A stretch of 64,000 nt of DNA from Paenibacillus sp. (GTDB taxonomy: Bacteria; Bacteroidota; Bacteroidia; Bacteroidales; Muribaculaceae). Of the stretch, positions 51,680-61,976 are shown piece after piece; positions within the stretch are counted from its first letter, which is position 1; each line of letters opens with the position of its first letter. Location of the stretch: the NCBI GenBank assembly GCA_023663345.1, contig JAMPHR010000002.1, forward strand, positions 115,886 through 179,885, read 5' to 3'. A program made the position numbers and the translations under genes. The notes under the pieces were generated by a model that saw nothing but the letters and a program-made list of their open reading frames with translations, made no database searches and was not told where the DNA came from.

Positions 51680-52513
51680 TCACACGTACTGCACGGGCGG
51701 GTGCTCGCATGTGGCCATATGGACTGCAAAGTTAGGAAATTTTTGGGAAATTATGTGCGAAAAAATTGATTTAGTGCATATTTCGCTTTCGAAGTGGCCG
51801 GTGTCGACGATGATGATGTCGCGGCAATGGTCGAGGAAGTCGTGATAGCGGACGTCGGAGGTGATGTAGGCGTCGGCTCCGGCGCTGATGGCATCGGGAA
51901 TGAATTCGCCTCCCGATCCGCTGCACAGGGCCACGGTGCGGATGAGCGGGGAGGCCACGTCGGTGGCGGGGCTGAGGGCGGGGTCGCACGCGGGTCCGGG
52001 GGTGACGCGGAGGGCGGGCTGGCGGTAGACCTGCTTTACGAGGTCGATGAGGGCGGGGAGGGTGATGCCAGGGCCGGGGAGGGTGCCGATGACGCCGAGT
52101 CCGGCCGACGGGTCGGCTTGGGAGGGGGAGAGGGGACGCATGTCGGTGAGACCGAGGAGGGTGCCGAGGTGGTGGCTCACTCCGCCGGGGGCGCTGTCGA
52201 GGGCTGTGTGGGATGAGTAGACGGCTATGCCGGCACGGATGGCGTCGACAAGGGCGCGCTGGCCGGGGGTGGAGCCGTCGATGGTACGGGGCCCGCGGAA
52301 CAGGAGGGGGTGGTGGGAGATGATGAGGTTGCAACCGCGCGACCGGGCTTCGGCCACTACGGCGGGGGTGACGTCAAGACACAACATTACCCCCGAGCAT
52401 TGGCCCGAGGTGACGGCCTGAGGGGAGATCTGCCACCCCGTGTTGTCCCAGGATTCCTGGAGCGCACGGGGGGCGTATTCCTCCACAGCCTGTACGATGG
52501 CTGTTATTGTCAT
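51680..52513 (-). CDS. Nif3-like dinuclear metal-centre protein
   Basis: The 277-residue protein has all metal-binding motifs: NLIISHHPLLF (about 61-71), VYSSHTALDSAPGG (about 97-110) and the C-terminal DTGHFESE (about 239-246). It lacks the PII-like insert of longer members. Nif3/YbgI proteins form toroidal hexamers; GTP cyclohydrolase activity is reported for some. It overlaps aspS by one nucleotide (TAATG), and the zinc ribbon gene follows. Confidence 0.9.
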   Translation of the reverse strand: MTITAIVQAVEEYAPRALQESWDNTGWQISPQAVTSGQCSGVMLCLDVTPAVVAEARSRGCNLIISHHPLLFRGPRTIDGSTPGQRALVDAIRAGIAVYSSHTALDSAPGGVSHHLGTLLGLTDMRPLSPSQADPSAGLGVIGTLPGPGITLPALIDLVKQVYRQPALRVTPGPACDPALSPATDVASPLIRTVALCSGSGGEFIPDAISAGADAYITSDVRYHDFLDHCRDIIIVDTGHFESEICTKSIFSHIISQKFPNFAVHMATCEHPPVQYV

Positions 52514-54273
52514 TATTCCTTTTCCTTGAGGTCGAGCTTGATCTGAAGTTCGTCGAGCTGGGTGTCGTCGATGGATGAGGGGGCATCGATCATCATGTCA
52601 CGGCCTGAGTTGTTCTTGGGGAATGCGATGACGTCGCGGATGGAGTCGAGGCCGGCGAGGATGGATACGAAGCGGTCGAAGCCGAAAGCGAGTCCGCCGT
52701 GAGGGGGCGCTCCATACTTGAAGGCGTTCATGAGGAAGCCGAATTTGTACTGCGCATCCTCTTCGGAGAGACCGAGGAGGCGGAACATCTTGTCCTGGAG
52801 TGTGGCTTCGTGGATACGGATGGAGCCTCCGCCGAGCTCGTTGCCGTTAACCACCATGTCGTAGGCGGTGGCGCGCACGGCTCCGGTGTCGGAGTCGAGG
52901 AGGTGTATGTCGTCGGGGTTGGGGGCGGTGAAGGGGTGGTGCATCGCGTAGTAGCGCTGGGTCTCGTCGTCCCACTCGAAGAGGGGGAAGTCCACCACCC
53001 AGAGGCAAGAGAAGTTCTGGGGATCGCGGAGGCCGAGGCGTGAGCCCATCTCGAGACGGAGCTCGCAGAGCTGCTTGCGGGTCTTCATCGTGGGGCCGGC
53101 GAGGATGAGCATGAGGTCGCCGGGCTGTGCTCCGGCACGGTCGGTCCAGGCGCGGAGGTCGTCCTCGGAGTAGAATTTGGATACTGACGACTTGATGGAT
53201 CCGTCCTGTTCGATCTTGACCCACATCATGCCTTTGGCTCCGATCTGGGGACGCTTCACGAAGTCGGTGAGCTGGTCGAGCTGCTTGCGGGTGTAGGCGG
53301 CGCATCCGGGGGCTACGATGGCTCCGACATACTCGGCGTCGTCGAGGACTGAGAAGTTGTGGCCGGTGGTGAGGTCCTTGAGCTCTACAAACTCCATTCC
53401 GAAGCGTGTGTCGGGCTTGTCGGATCCGTAGAGTCGCATTGCGTCGGCCCATGTCATGCGGGGGAAGGGCTCAGTGAAGTCGATGTTCTTGACGTAACGG
53501 AAGATGTGTTTAACGAGTCCCTCGAACATCTGGAGGACGTCTTCCTGGGTCACGAACGACATCTCGCAGTCGATCTGGGTGAACTCGGGCTGGCGGTCGG
53601 CGCGGAGGTCCTCGTCGCGGAAGCATTTCACGATCTGGAAGTAGCGGTCAAATCCGCTGACCATGAGGAGCTGTTTGAATGTCTGGGGCGACTGGGGGAG
53701 TGCGTAGAATTGTCCGGGGTTCATGCGGGAGGGCACCACGAAGTCGCGTGCTCCCTCGGGGGTTGACTTGATGAGGACGGGGGTCTCGACTTCGAGGAAT
53801 CCTTTGGAGTCGAGGTAGCGGCGTATCTCGAATGCCATGCGATGGCGCAGCTCGAGGTTGGAGCGCACGCATGAACGGCGCAGGTCGAGGTAGCGGTATT
53901 TCATGCGCAGGTCGTCGCCTCCGTCGGTGTCGTCTTCGATGGTGAAGGGGGGGACTTCGCTACGGTTGAGTACCTTGAGGTCGGTGGCGATGATTTCGAT
54001 GTCGCCTGTGGGGAGGTTGGGGTTTTTGCTTGTGCGCTCGGCTACGTTGCCTGTCACCTGGATTACGAATTCGCGTCCGAGGTGGTTGGCCGCGTCGCAG
54101 AGGTCGGCGTTGTTGTCGCTTTCGAATACGACCTGGGTGATGCCGTAGCGGTCGCGAATGTCGACGAATGTCATGCCTCCCATTTTACGGGTGCGCTGTA
54201 CCCATCCGGCGAGTGTAACCTGCTTGCCGGCGTCGCTGAGGCGGAGTTCTCCGCATGTATTTGTCCTGTACAT
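52513..54273 (-). CDS. aspS: Aspartyl-tRNA synthetase
   Basis: The 586-residue bacterial-type enzyme has the OB anticodon domain ([26 protein letters not shown]), class II motif 1-2 region ([58 protein letters not shown]), the GAD insert (about 290-420) and motif 3 ([13 protein letters not shown]). It charges tRNA-Asp. All catalytic motifs are complete. First gene of aspS-nif3-zinc ribbon-slyD-efp. Confidence 0.96.
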   Translation of the reverse strand: MYRTNTCGELRLSDAGKQVTLAGWVQRTRKMGGMTFVDIRDRYGITQVVFESDNNADLCDAANHLGREFVIQVTGNVAERTSKNPNLPTGDIEIIATDLKVLNRSEVPPFTIEDDTDGGDDLRMKYRYLDLRRSCVRSNLELRHRMAFEIRRYLDSKGFLEVETPVLIKSTPEGARDFVVPSRMNPGQFYALPQSPQTFKQLLMVSGFDRYFQIVKCFRDEDLRADRQPEFTQIDCEMSFVTQEDVLQMFEGLVKHIFRYVKNIDFTEPFPRMTWADAMRLYGSDKPDTRFGMEFVELKDLTTGHNFSVLDDAEYVGAIVAPGCAAYTRKQLDQLTDFVKRPQIGAKGMMWVKIEQDGSIKSSVSKFYSEDDLRAWTDRAGAQPGDLMLILAGPTMKTRKQLCELRLEMGSRLGLRDPQNFSCLWVVDFPLFEWDDETQRYYAMHHPFTAPNPDDIHLLDSDTGAVRATAYDMVVNGNELGGGSIRIHEATLQDKMFRLLGLSEEDAQYKFGFLMNAFKYGAPPHGGLAFGFDRFVSILAGLDSIRDVIAFPKNNSGRDMMIDAPSSIDDTQLDELQIKLDLKEKE

Positions 54274-54298
54274 AGATTCTGAGGTTGCTTTTAAAGTG

Positions 54299-54306
54299 CA
54301 AAATTA
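54299..54306 (-). promoter_or_regulatory. -7 element for aspS
   Basis: TAATTTTG on the minus strand, 25 nt before the ATG at 54273. No clear -33. Confidence 0.4.
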
Positions 54307-54360
54307 TAAAGTTTTGGCGAAACGGCGGGGATTTTGGCGGATTTTTTTATTGAGTTTTAT

Positions 54361-54484
54361 TCAGCTCCGCCCAGCGGAGCTGATGGTTATGGGGTTTATG
54401 AGGTTATGGGGTTTATGAGGTTTAAGGGTTTAATGGTTTATGAGGTTTAAGGGTTTAAGGGTTTATGGGTTTATGAGTTTAGGG
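54361..54484 (+). repeat. Hairpin followed by an array of GGTTAT / GGTTTATGA / GGTTTAAGG units
   Basis: TCAGCTCCGC-CCA-GCGGAGCTGA (54361-54383, 10-bp perfect stem) is followed by about 100 bp of G(G)GTTTATGA, GGTTTAAGG and GGGTTTAT units, roughly a dozen in all. The start matches the repeats at 24.4 and 50.2 kb, and the array is their expanded form. It superficially resembles a telomere repeat. Confidence 0.8.
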
Positions 54485-54604
54485 GAGTATGGATATGGCA
54501 GAGGGCCGGGGGGATTCGCATCCCGGCCCGGCCCACAACCAAAAAGGAGTTGAGCATGAGTGCTCAGAGGTTTGTATAAAACAAGAAGTTGTCAGTGTGT
54601 CAAA

Positions 54605-56212
54605 TTAGGGGTGTTCGCGATAGGTTACGTCGACTACTTCCTCTCCGAAACCTGAGAATTCTTCGTGAAGAGAGGCTTTACCTTGTTCGGAGATATAATA
54701 GAAGCGAACCTTACCACCATTTTCCTGTCCGTTTCCAGAGCATACGATCAGTTCGTACTGACGGTCCTCAATCTCCTTAAGTGAAGGAACATTTGCAGCG
54801 TTGTTCTGGAATAGGTTGAATTTAGTGCAGGTGACGTTTTCTGTGGCATCGAGGGTGATCTCATCGGTAACAGCCTGGGTCATCAGATTGTAGCAGTATA
54901 CCTTGTTGCCATAGCTGTAGAACATGAGGGGGAATTGAGAATGGAAGGCGTAATGAGTGGCTTCATTGAAATTGGGAGCTGTGATACCGGTGTACAGAGC
55001 TTCCTGAGTAGGATTGCCCCAACCTGACATATTGATTGCATAGACATGGCGAAGGCGGTTGGCATCCTGAAGAACGTTATAAACTACGTTACTAGAAAAC
55101 TTGGTGCCTTCCATGTGTATGAGATCCATGCCGGTCTGGAATGAGAATTTCTTGTTCTCGGCGGGATCAACACATGCTGTGAGGGCTTCGGAGTTGTATA
55201 CATACCAATACATGAAACGTTTGTTGGTCTCATCGTAAAGAAGCGCAGTGTATCCCGAGGGGCGTCCCATGCCGGCGCCGATGAACGGTGCGACCTTATA
55301 AGTGGCAGGATTGCCGACCATGTCGGTGTTGCGCAGATATTCGAAGCTCGCACCTGCACCTGACTGGTTGATCATATAGAAGTCACCGTTGTCGGTAACA
55401 AGAGCTTTTCCACCAGCACTCGTCGTATAGACATATACATTAGCCATGGCTACCGGTTCGCCAGGGACTTTAGCCGGATCACCGTAGATAAATTCAAGAG
55501 TCTTGATATTGTAGGATGGCTGGGTGAGAAGTGTGGTGTTGTGCAAACGGTAAGATCCCGAATGGCTCAAGAGATATACAGCCTCACGTTTTCCAAACTG
55601 ATCGGATGTCGAGAAGATACTGGGATAAAAATGGAGCCCAACGCCATCGGTAATATTGGGGGCGTCCGCGCCAAGGAGGTTATAGGCGCATCGAGGTTTG
55701 CCCTCAGAATCGTTGAAGATAATGTCGAGGCGACATTTCTTATCGGCACCGTTATTGCTGAGAACCATCCAACCGGCATAAGTGGTAGACCCTACGCTAA
55801 CTTTGCCCTCGGCATTATAGGTGACGCCAGTTTTTTTGTTAGTAACGGAGTACCATAGAGTGTAATCGGCAGCGGGTAGATCAGCGAAATATTTTACCGA
55901 AAGTTTCTTGTCTTCGTTGATGTCAAGCCAATGAACAGTCTCGTTGTTCTCATTTCTATGAGAGTAGTTGATTTTTGCACCGAATTCATAGTCAGGGTTA
56001 GCATCGGTGATCTCTCCATCGAAACGTGAAACTACAGTGGGAGTAAATTCTATATATTCAGATTTGGAGAGCGCGGCGATTTTTTCGGGAAGTGTGATGG
56101 TCACTTCATCAAGTTCACCATAGGTGTAGTTGCCCTTGTCCTCATAACAAGATGTCAGGAACATTGGAGCCACCGCAATGGAAACAATGAGTTTATATAA
56201 TCGGGTATTCAT
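54605..56212 (-). CDS. PKD-like lipoprotein of a Sus-type operon
   Basis: The 535-residue lipoprotein has a lipobox at LTSC (Cys22) and then CYEDKGNYTYGELDEVTI, a start typical of PKD-like (PKD_2 family) proteins. A first Ig/PKD-type module spans about 35-145, and the rest looks like a beta-propeller-like or repeated-strand domain (GWMVLSNNG, VYLLSHSGSYRL). In Bacteroidetes this gene regularly follows SusC, SusD and DUF4843 genes, as here. It probably lies on the cell surface and binds the imported substrate. Nature of the substrate unknown; no glycosidase is in the operon. Confidence 0.8.
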   Translation of the reverse strand: MNTRLYKLIVSIAVAPMFLTSCYEDKGNYTYGELDEVTITLPEKIAALSKSEYIEFTPTVVSRFDGEITDANPDYEFGAKINYSHRNENNETVHWLDINEDKKLSVKYFADLPAADYTLWYSVTNKKTGVTYNAEGKVSVGSTTYAGWMVLSNNGADKKCRLDIIFNDSEGKPRCAYNLLGADAPNITDGVGLHFYPSIFSTSDQFGKREAVYLLSHSGSYRLHNTTLLTQPSYNIKTLEFIYGDPAKVPGEPVAMANVYVYTTSAGGKALVTDNGDFYMINQSGAGASFEYLRNTDMVGNPATYKVAPFIGAGMGRPSGYTALLYDETNKRFMYWYVYNSEALTACVDPAENKKFSFQTGMDLIHMEGTKFSSNVVYNVLQDANRLRHVYAINMSGWGNPTQEALYTGITAPNFNEATHYAFHSQFPLMFYSYGNKVYCYNLMTQAVTDEITLDATENVTCTKFNLFQNNAANVPSLKEIEDRQYELIVCSGNGQENGGKVRFYYISEQGKASLHEEFSGFGEEVVDVTYREHP

Positions 56213-56217
56213 GTTGA

Positions 56218-57054
56218 TTATTCGTTGTCGGGATTGATGTATGCGGAGTAGTTGACCTCAAATTTGGAAGCGAGTTGCATGTAAGAACCGTCCTCGTCAA
56301 TAAGTGGAGTTCCGGCATCGGCCTTGGCCTGGAGGTATTTACGGAATTCCTTAGTCCAGAACTCGGAAGCTCCATAGTTGTAACGGGTGTTGAAGTCGTC
56401 AACTGTCCAGTTCATAGCTGACAGGAAAGCAAGGTATTTTGTGGCTGTGAACTTTCCAAGTTTGTCGGCGCCATACCAGCTCCAGTAAAGAGGCTCGGTG
56501 TATTCCTCACTGAAAACCACCTTATAAGTAGTGGCGGGTTTCATAGGCCCGTCGACATTCCATGCGGATGAATTCTTATATTCAGAGATGGGGGTCTCGA
56601 AATGCTCGTTGGGAACGATACGGACTTTTACCCAGATTTTGCCTTGGCGGAGTTTCGGGGTGCGTATCATCTGTATATAGAAGTTGTCAGTGGCTTCTCC
56701 TGCTTTAATCATGGAGGCATTTTGGCTTATGTTGAAGTCCTCACCCTCAATGGCAGTACTTTCTTCCTTGATGACTTCTACACGATAAGGGCGATCGTAG
56801 TCAACCACGTTGCCCATGGCACGGACAACAAAGCGTGTGTTGAATGTGGTTACATCCTCGGTGTAGGAGCTAAATGAGAATGCGGTGGAATCACGATAGC
56901 TGAGGGGGTTGCCGTATTGGTCAGTCGTGTACACATCCTGGATGAATATGCCGGCCTTAACACCTGAATAGGTCTCGATCTCCTCGGTTGAACATGATGT
57001 GATCGAGGCCACAATGCCGATGGCTGATAATATGATATATGCGAATCTTTTCAT
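56218..57054 (-). CDS. DUF4843 lipoprotein
   Basis: The 278-residue protein has a lipobox ITSC (Cys21) and the DUF4843 pattern: YSGVKAGIFIQDVYTT, FSFSSYTEDVTTFNTRFVVRAMGNVVDYDRPYRVEV, EGEDFNI and RQGKIWVKVRIVPNEHFE. This family accompanies SusCD pairs with PKD lipoproteins. It is predicted to be surface- or periplasm-exposed. Lies 12 nt after susD and 5 nt before the PKD gene. Confidence 0.85.
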   Translation of the reverse strand: MKRFAYIILSAIGIVASITSCSTEEIETYSGVKAGIFIQDVYTTDQYGNPLSYRDSTAFSFSSYTEDVTTFNTRFVVRAMGNVVDYDRPYRVEVIKEESTAIEGEDFNISQNASMIKAGEATDNFYIQMIRTPKLRQGKIWVKVRIVPNEHFETPISEYKNSSAWNVDGPMKPATTYKVVFSEEYTEPLYWSWYGADKLGKFTATKYLAFLSAMNWTVDDFNTRYNYGASEFWTKEFRKYLQAKADAGTPLIDEDGSYMQLASKFEVNYSAYINPDNE

Positions 57055-57066
57055 GATTTACTGAAA

Positions 57067-58575
57067 TTAATAGGTTTCACCTGATGGGATGGGGACATTG
57101 TAGCGATTGGCTTTTGATGGACTGTCAGTGCCCATCTCTGCTGACGCATTGAGGTGAGATTTGTTGGGGTTGTAGTAGATGCCTACATTGCAGTTGTAGC
57201 GTTTGAGCTGGAAGAAGTTCTGTCCTTCGCCACGAAGTTCGCGAGCATACTCAAGCTCGATTTCTTTCTGCAAATTAGCGGTAGTGGTATTGTCAGCCAA
57301 TGCCGGGACACCACGCGCTTCAAGAACCTTGTTGAGATAAGAAATGGATGTGGGAGTGTCATTAAGATTGAGAGCACTTTCAGACGCGATGTAGTAGGCT
57401 TCGGAAATGCGGAGAAGTCCGTAGAAAGTAGCCCAAAAATCGGGATTATTGCTATTGGTGGTAAAGCTCTTGTACTTGACAAATTCAAATCCTCCAGTCA
57501 ATGAAGAATTGGCTACCCATTGAGATTGGTAACGGTAGTCGGCGGTACGGGCTGAGAACAGCACGTCACTAACATATCCTTTCACAGGCTGAAGCAGGGT
57601 GGACTGCTGAAGGGCGGAACTGAAATAGTTCTGGTAAATATCGGACATTGAGTTGTTGTAGAATCCGAACAGACACTCGGTAGAGAAGATGCGGTCGGGA
57701 TTAGTGCTGTTGCCCAAAAGACGGTTGGAAACTACCCAGGGGAATGTTTCAGCCACCTTGGGAGAATCGGTAATCTTTTTTGCTTCAGCAAGAGCTGAGG
57801 TGTAGTCGGCCAACCACATATATGCGCGGGCTTTAAGGAGGATTACCGCGTAGTAGTTGAGGCGGAGCTGGCGGTAGCGGGACCAGTTGTCGGCTGTGGT
57901 CTCGCCACTTGAATTAAGCACGCCATCGGTGAGAATGGGATCGTATTTGGCGAGAATTTCTTCAGCACGGGAAAGGTCGCGGAGAACATAGTCCTTGATG
58001 AGAACATCGGCGGGAAGACGGTCGCGCTTCACTACATCGGACGACTCGGCATATGGAACAGCGAGGCCTGAAATGTTTGTGGCCGGAATTGGTCCGAAGA
58101 TGCGAGTGAGATCTAAGTGGAGATAAGCGCGAAGGGCGAGCATCTCGGCTTCGATTATGCTGGCATCGGATTCGGATAGTACACCTGGGAATTCATCGAT
58201 CGCTTCGATAACGAGGTTGGCATTGAGGATGGTCTTATAGGCTGTGCTCCATATATTGGTGAGAATAGATGAAGCGTAGTTGCCGGTATAAGTGGCATTA
58301 CGGCACTCGTACATAGCGCCTGCACTATTGGATATGTTGTAGCTGAGACCCATAGCCTCAATGGGGCCATAGGAGAGGTTGTATCCATACAGAGCATTGC
58401 TTGTGAGGGTATTGTATATGCCATTGACTGTGGTGTGAAAGCCGGTCTCGGTAGAAAATATCTGCTCATAGGACTGCTTGTCCTTCGGTGTATAATCCAA
58501 CCAGTCGGAGCATCCGGTCATTGCAGAGCCAATGGCAAGAGATGCGGCAATGGTGAGAGATTTATATAATTTCAT
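57067..58575 (-). CDS. SusD/RagB-family surface lipoprotein
   Basis: The 502-residue protein has a lipobox MTGC (Cys22), the N-terminal SusD-like motif DYTPKDKQSYEQIFSTETGFHTTVNGIYNTL, TPR-like helices and the C-terminal RagB/SusD domain with the ELRGEGQNFFQLKRYN signature near residue 445. SusD closes the SusC barrel like a lid and delivers ligand. It is 12 nt downstream of susC. Since its production is not in the phase-switched frame, it would be made even when SusC is out of frame, apart from polar effects. Confidence 0.92.
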   Translation of the reverse strand: MKLYKSLTIAASLAIGSAMTGCSDWLDYTPKDKQSYEQIFSTETGFHTTVNGIYNTLTSNALYGYNLSYGPIEAMGLSYNISNSAGAMYECRNATYTGNYASSILTNIWSTAYKTILNANLVIEAIDEFPGVLSESDASIIEAEMLALRAYLHLDLTRIFGPIPATNISGLAVPYAESSDVVKRDRLPADVLIKDYVLRDLSRAEEILAKYDPILTDGVLNSSGETTADNWSRYRQLRLNYYAVILLKARAYMWLADYTSALAEAKKITDSPKVAETFPWVVSNRLLGNSTNPDRIFSTECLFGFYNNSMSDIYQNYFSSALQQSTLLQPVKGYVSDVLFSARTADYRYQSQWVANSSLTGGFEFVKYKSFTTNSNNPDFWATFYGLLRISEAYYIASESALNLNDTPTSISYLNKVLEARGVPALADNTTTANLQKEIELEYARELRGEGQNFFQLKRYNCNVGIYYNPNKSHLNASAEMGTDSPSKANRYNVPIPSGETY

Positions 58576-58587
58576 GAGATTGTCGTT

Positions 58588-61500
58588 TTAGAGTGAGAAT
58601 GAAAGGGCGAATGTGTAGCTTCGGGCGAATGGATAGGCTGTACCGCGCTCGAGTTTGATGGATGTGAGCCAGAACACATCGTTAGCGTAGAAGTTGAGGC
58701 GCAGAGATTCAAGTCCAATCTTGTGAGCTACCTGATAGAAGTCATATCCGAGCTGAAGAGACTGGAGAGTCAGTGAATTGTTACGCTGAACGAAGCGGGA
58801 GGACATAGGAGAGTTGGAGGTGCTTGCGATGTTCTTGAACTGGGCGATATCACCGGGTTTCTGCCAGCGATCATAGAGGGCGCGACGGTCCTGGTTGTAG
58901 TTGAGCTGGGAACCGGAGATGTTTTCTACCTTGTTGAAGAGGTCGGTGTTATAGGCTTTGCCGCCCCATTTGTAATTGAAGTTCATGCCAAGCGTGAACC
59001 CTTTGTAAGTGAGATTGGTACCGAATGAACCTTCGATCTTTGAGCGGGTCTTACCAACTATTACTTCATCATCGGGATTGTAGTCGTAGGTGTATGAGCC
59101 GTCCTTCTTGATGAATAGCTCGCGGCCGTTGGCGGGGTCGATACCGGCTGAACGGACTGCCCAGATGGCATCGGGATCGGCCCCGTCGTAGTAGCGCTTG
59201 GTGTCGGTGGTCTTGGCTGTCTCGTTAAGATCGTCGAGTGCTCCGCTGAGGTTTAGGAGTTTTATGTTTTCGTGACGGAGTGTGCCACGGACGCTCCAAG
59301 TGAAACGGTCGGCCATATTGCGAAGAATATAATAGCTTGCTGAAGCGAGGACACCTTTAGATTTTTGTTTTCCGAGGTTGGTGTTCCAAAGTCCGGTCAG
59401 ACCTGTTGATAGGGGTACAGAAATGCTTATGAGAAGCGGGTCGGTAGTCTTGTCATAGTAGTCAACTTCAACTGACCAACGGTCGGTAGAGAAATCGATA
59501 CCAACGTTGTAGTCGCGTGTGGTCTGCCAACGGAGGTTGCGGTTTCCGAGAGTCTGTAATATTGTGGAGTTGCCGAAGTAGTTGAAGCTATCGAACATGA
59601 ACCTATAGGTGATGAGCGACATGGCTGATGAGAAGTCCTGGTTACCGGGGTTACCATAAGATCCACGAATCTTAAGCATGGATACATTGGGGAATGCTTC
59701 GCGGAAGAAGCGCTCGTTCATAATGTTCCAGCCGATACCTACCGACCATGTGTCGATGAATTTCTTATTTGAGCCGAATACTGATGAGCCGCTGATGTTG
59801 TAGTTGAGGTCAAGGAGGTAACGGTTGTCAAAAGCGTAGTTGAGGGTGCCGAGAAGGCTTGCGGAACGGTAGACTGTCTCGTAATAAGTGGGAGTACCGC
59901 CTTCGGGGTATCCATTGGCAAATGAGGGATAGGTGTAGTCGCCTTCGGGGAAGCCTACGACTGAATATCCTTGGGCAAGGGACTTGTTTTGCGAGAGGCT
60001 TGCATTTACGGCAAGATTGATGCGGTTTTTGCCAAATACATCGCCGTAGATAGCGGTAAGGGCTCCATTGTAAGATGTGGATTTGGTGTTGGATGAAACG
60101 AATGATCCCTTGCGGGTAGCATCGGTATTGGTGTATCGGGTATCAAGGGGAGAGATGAAGTTCTCGCTATTGTCGGTGGAGTGGGTTAATCCGAACTTGG
60201 CACGCAGACGGATCTGGTGGATGGGATTGTACTCAGCGATAAAGTAGTTGGTGAGAAGGAGGGTATTGGCATTATTGCGCGAGTTCAGAGATGCATTGTA
60301 CAGGGGGTTTGCTGCCTGTGCAAAATCGTTGTTCTCGAGCCAGGGAGTGATTTTGCCATTCTCGTCGGTTTTCTTGTAATAGGGGTTGGCGCTGGCGTAC
60401 TGGCTGAAGTCGACGATGGGATTCTTGGTATCAGTGTAGAGAACGGAGAGTTGATCGGAGAACAGAAGTTTGCCAAGACGGTAGGTGAGATCTAGGTTGC
60501 CGCCGTAGCTGTCGCGGGAACTGCCTTTCATCACGCCTTCCTGACCGCTATAGTTGCCACCAAGTCCGAACATAAAGCCTCCGGAACCACCATCGATATA
60601 GACGTTGTGTTTCTGGGTGTAGCCTGTGCGGAGAGGTGCGCTAAGCCAATAGGTGTCAACGCCACTGGCGATGTCGGCTGCACGCTGGTTGTAAATGTTA
60701 GAATAAAGGATCTCTTTTTCAGGTGTCCAGGTGCCTGAGTTGAGCGTATAGCGACCTGCGAGACGCTCGAATTCGAGCTTCTCGGCCGAGTTCATGAGGT
60801 TGTAAGAGCTGAGATCGGGGGTGGAGAGTGCGATAGACCCGTTGTAAGAGAGGCGGAGCTTGCCAGCCTTTGGTTTAACGGTCTCGACAACTACAACGCC
60901 GTTGGCGGCTTTGGAGCCGTAGATGGCTGTGGAGGCGGCGTCCTTAAGGATGGTCATAGACTCGATGCGGTTGATGTCGAGGTTGTAGACAGCCTCGAGG
61001 GTGGATTCGAATCCGTCGACGATGAAAAGGGGCTGATTGGGGTCATTGACTGCTTCATCACGCTGGCCTATGACTGATGATTTACCGCGGATGTTGATGT
61101 CGGGGAGTGTATTTGGGTCAGATCCGGCCAGGTCGTTGGTGAGGACATTGAAGGCGGGGTCAAGCGCTGCAAGAGATGTGATGGGGTTTTGTACGCCGAT
61201 CATGCGGAGTTCGTCGCCTGAGAATGTAGATGCCGATCCAGTGAAGGATGTTTTGTCTTTGGTGACGATACCGGTGACTACGACGTCCTTGAGGGTGTTG
61301 GCGTCGTCCTCGAGTGTTATGATGAGGGGTTTACCGGGTTCGGCTTTGATTTCTTTGGGCTTTTTGCCGATGTAGGAGATTTCGAGTTTTGAGGCTCCGT
61401 TAGGTTTGATTGAGAAGGCTCCGTTTACGTCGGTGGCTGTGGCTGATTTGCCAAGGCGTACTGTGGCTCCGATGAGTGGCTCGCCTTCGGTGTCGAAGAT

Positions 61501-61645
61501 GTGGCCGGAGATTACATTGGAGTTCGATCCAGGTTGAGTGCTGCTAACTACCCCCCCCCTTAGATGCTTGAGCGACAGCGCTTTGGGCGAATGGCAAGAG
61601 GGCCAGCATAAATAGCACGAAGTAGCCTATGCTTTTTCTTTTCAT
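58588..61645 (-). CDS. SusC-family TonB-dependent transporter, frame broken by a G9 tract
   Basis: The ATG at 61645 starts a signal peptide (MKRKSIGYFVLFMLALLPFA...AVAQA). Nine G follow at 61559-61551, after which the frame ends at TAG: product 33 residues. Removing one G (or adding two) joins it to a frame open to 58588. The sum is 3058 nt, that is 1019 codons plus one base. The rest is normal SusC: carboxypeptidase-regulatory domain (VISGHIFDTEGEPLIGATVRLG), the LKDVVVTGIVTKDK region, plug (LFIVDGFES, ILKDAASTAIYGSKAANGVVVV) and barrel ending FALSFSL. No other damage is visible, so the gene looks either phase-variable (present state OFF) or misassembled. Confidence 0.85.
61551..61559 (-). 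repeat. G9 homopolymer in susC
   Basis: Nine consecutive C on the plus strand (G on the coding strand), just after codon 28. G8 or G11 gives the full frame; G9 and G10 stop at once. Apart from the intergenic G10 listed below, the longest G or C runs I noticed elsewhere in the window are six to seven. Confidence 0.85.
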
Positions 61646-61799
61646 GAATCTGGCTGGTTTATTATTAATAAAAATGTGATAATGTACGTAGAATTAGGTC
61701 GTGACGGGTGCTATGGTGAGCGGGGTGATTGGTATTCTGTGCATTCTCCCGAATGGGGTGGATGCTTAACAATTATTGAGTATGTTAAATGCTTTTTTG

Positions 61800-61830
61800 C
61801 AAAAGTATATTAAGTGTTTTAATTATGCAA
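61800..61830 (-). promoter_or_regulatory. Promoter of the susC operon
   Basis: On the minus strand TTG (61830-61828) and TACTTTTG (61807-61800), 20-nt spacer. The start would be near 61793, giving a leader of about 150 nt. Confidence 0.65.
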
Positions 61831-61914
61831 CAGTTTTTGGGATATTTTTTATGTTTTACAACATATTTGTTGATTTTTGTGGATTTTTGTCAGGTTTGGC
61901 GGGGTGATGGGGTG

Positions 61915-61932
61915 TTTTTTTTGGGGGGGGGG
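61915..61932 (+). repeat. T8G10 homopolymer tract
   Basis: Eight T then ten G, 85 bp upstream of the susC -33 element and immediately before TAGACCAGAGGGCCAGAGG, a variant of the TAGACCATAGGGCC repeat. Confidence 0.85.
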
Positions 61933-61976
61933 TAGACCAGAGGGCCAGAGGTTTTTTAAGGAGGGTAGTTGAGGAT

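Larger units (their letters stand above)
54274..54604. other. Repeat-bearing gap between the PKD lipoprotein gene and aspS
   Basis: This 331-bp region holds the aspS -7 element, the hairpin and the GGTTTATGA-type tandem array, then a GC-rich stretch at 54502-54532 (GGGCCGGGG and GGCCCGGCCC) without clear structure. I see no gene. Confidence 0.6.

Noticed and set aside
54384-54484. CRISPR array or true telomere
   Set aside because: Units of 8-9 bp without spacers; the array is internal between two genes.
61203-61203. SusC starting at the internal Met (61203) as a natural short receptor
   Set aside because: This would lack signal peptide and N-terminal domain, while both are encoded just upstream in the frame reached by a one-base change.
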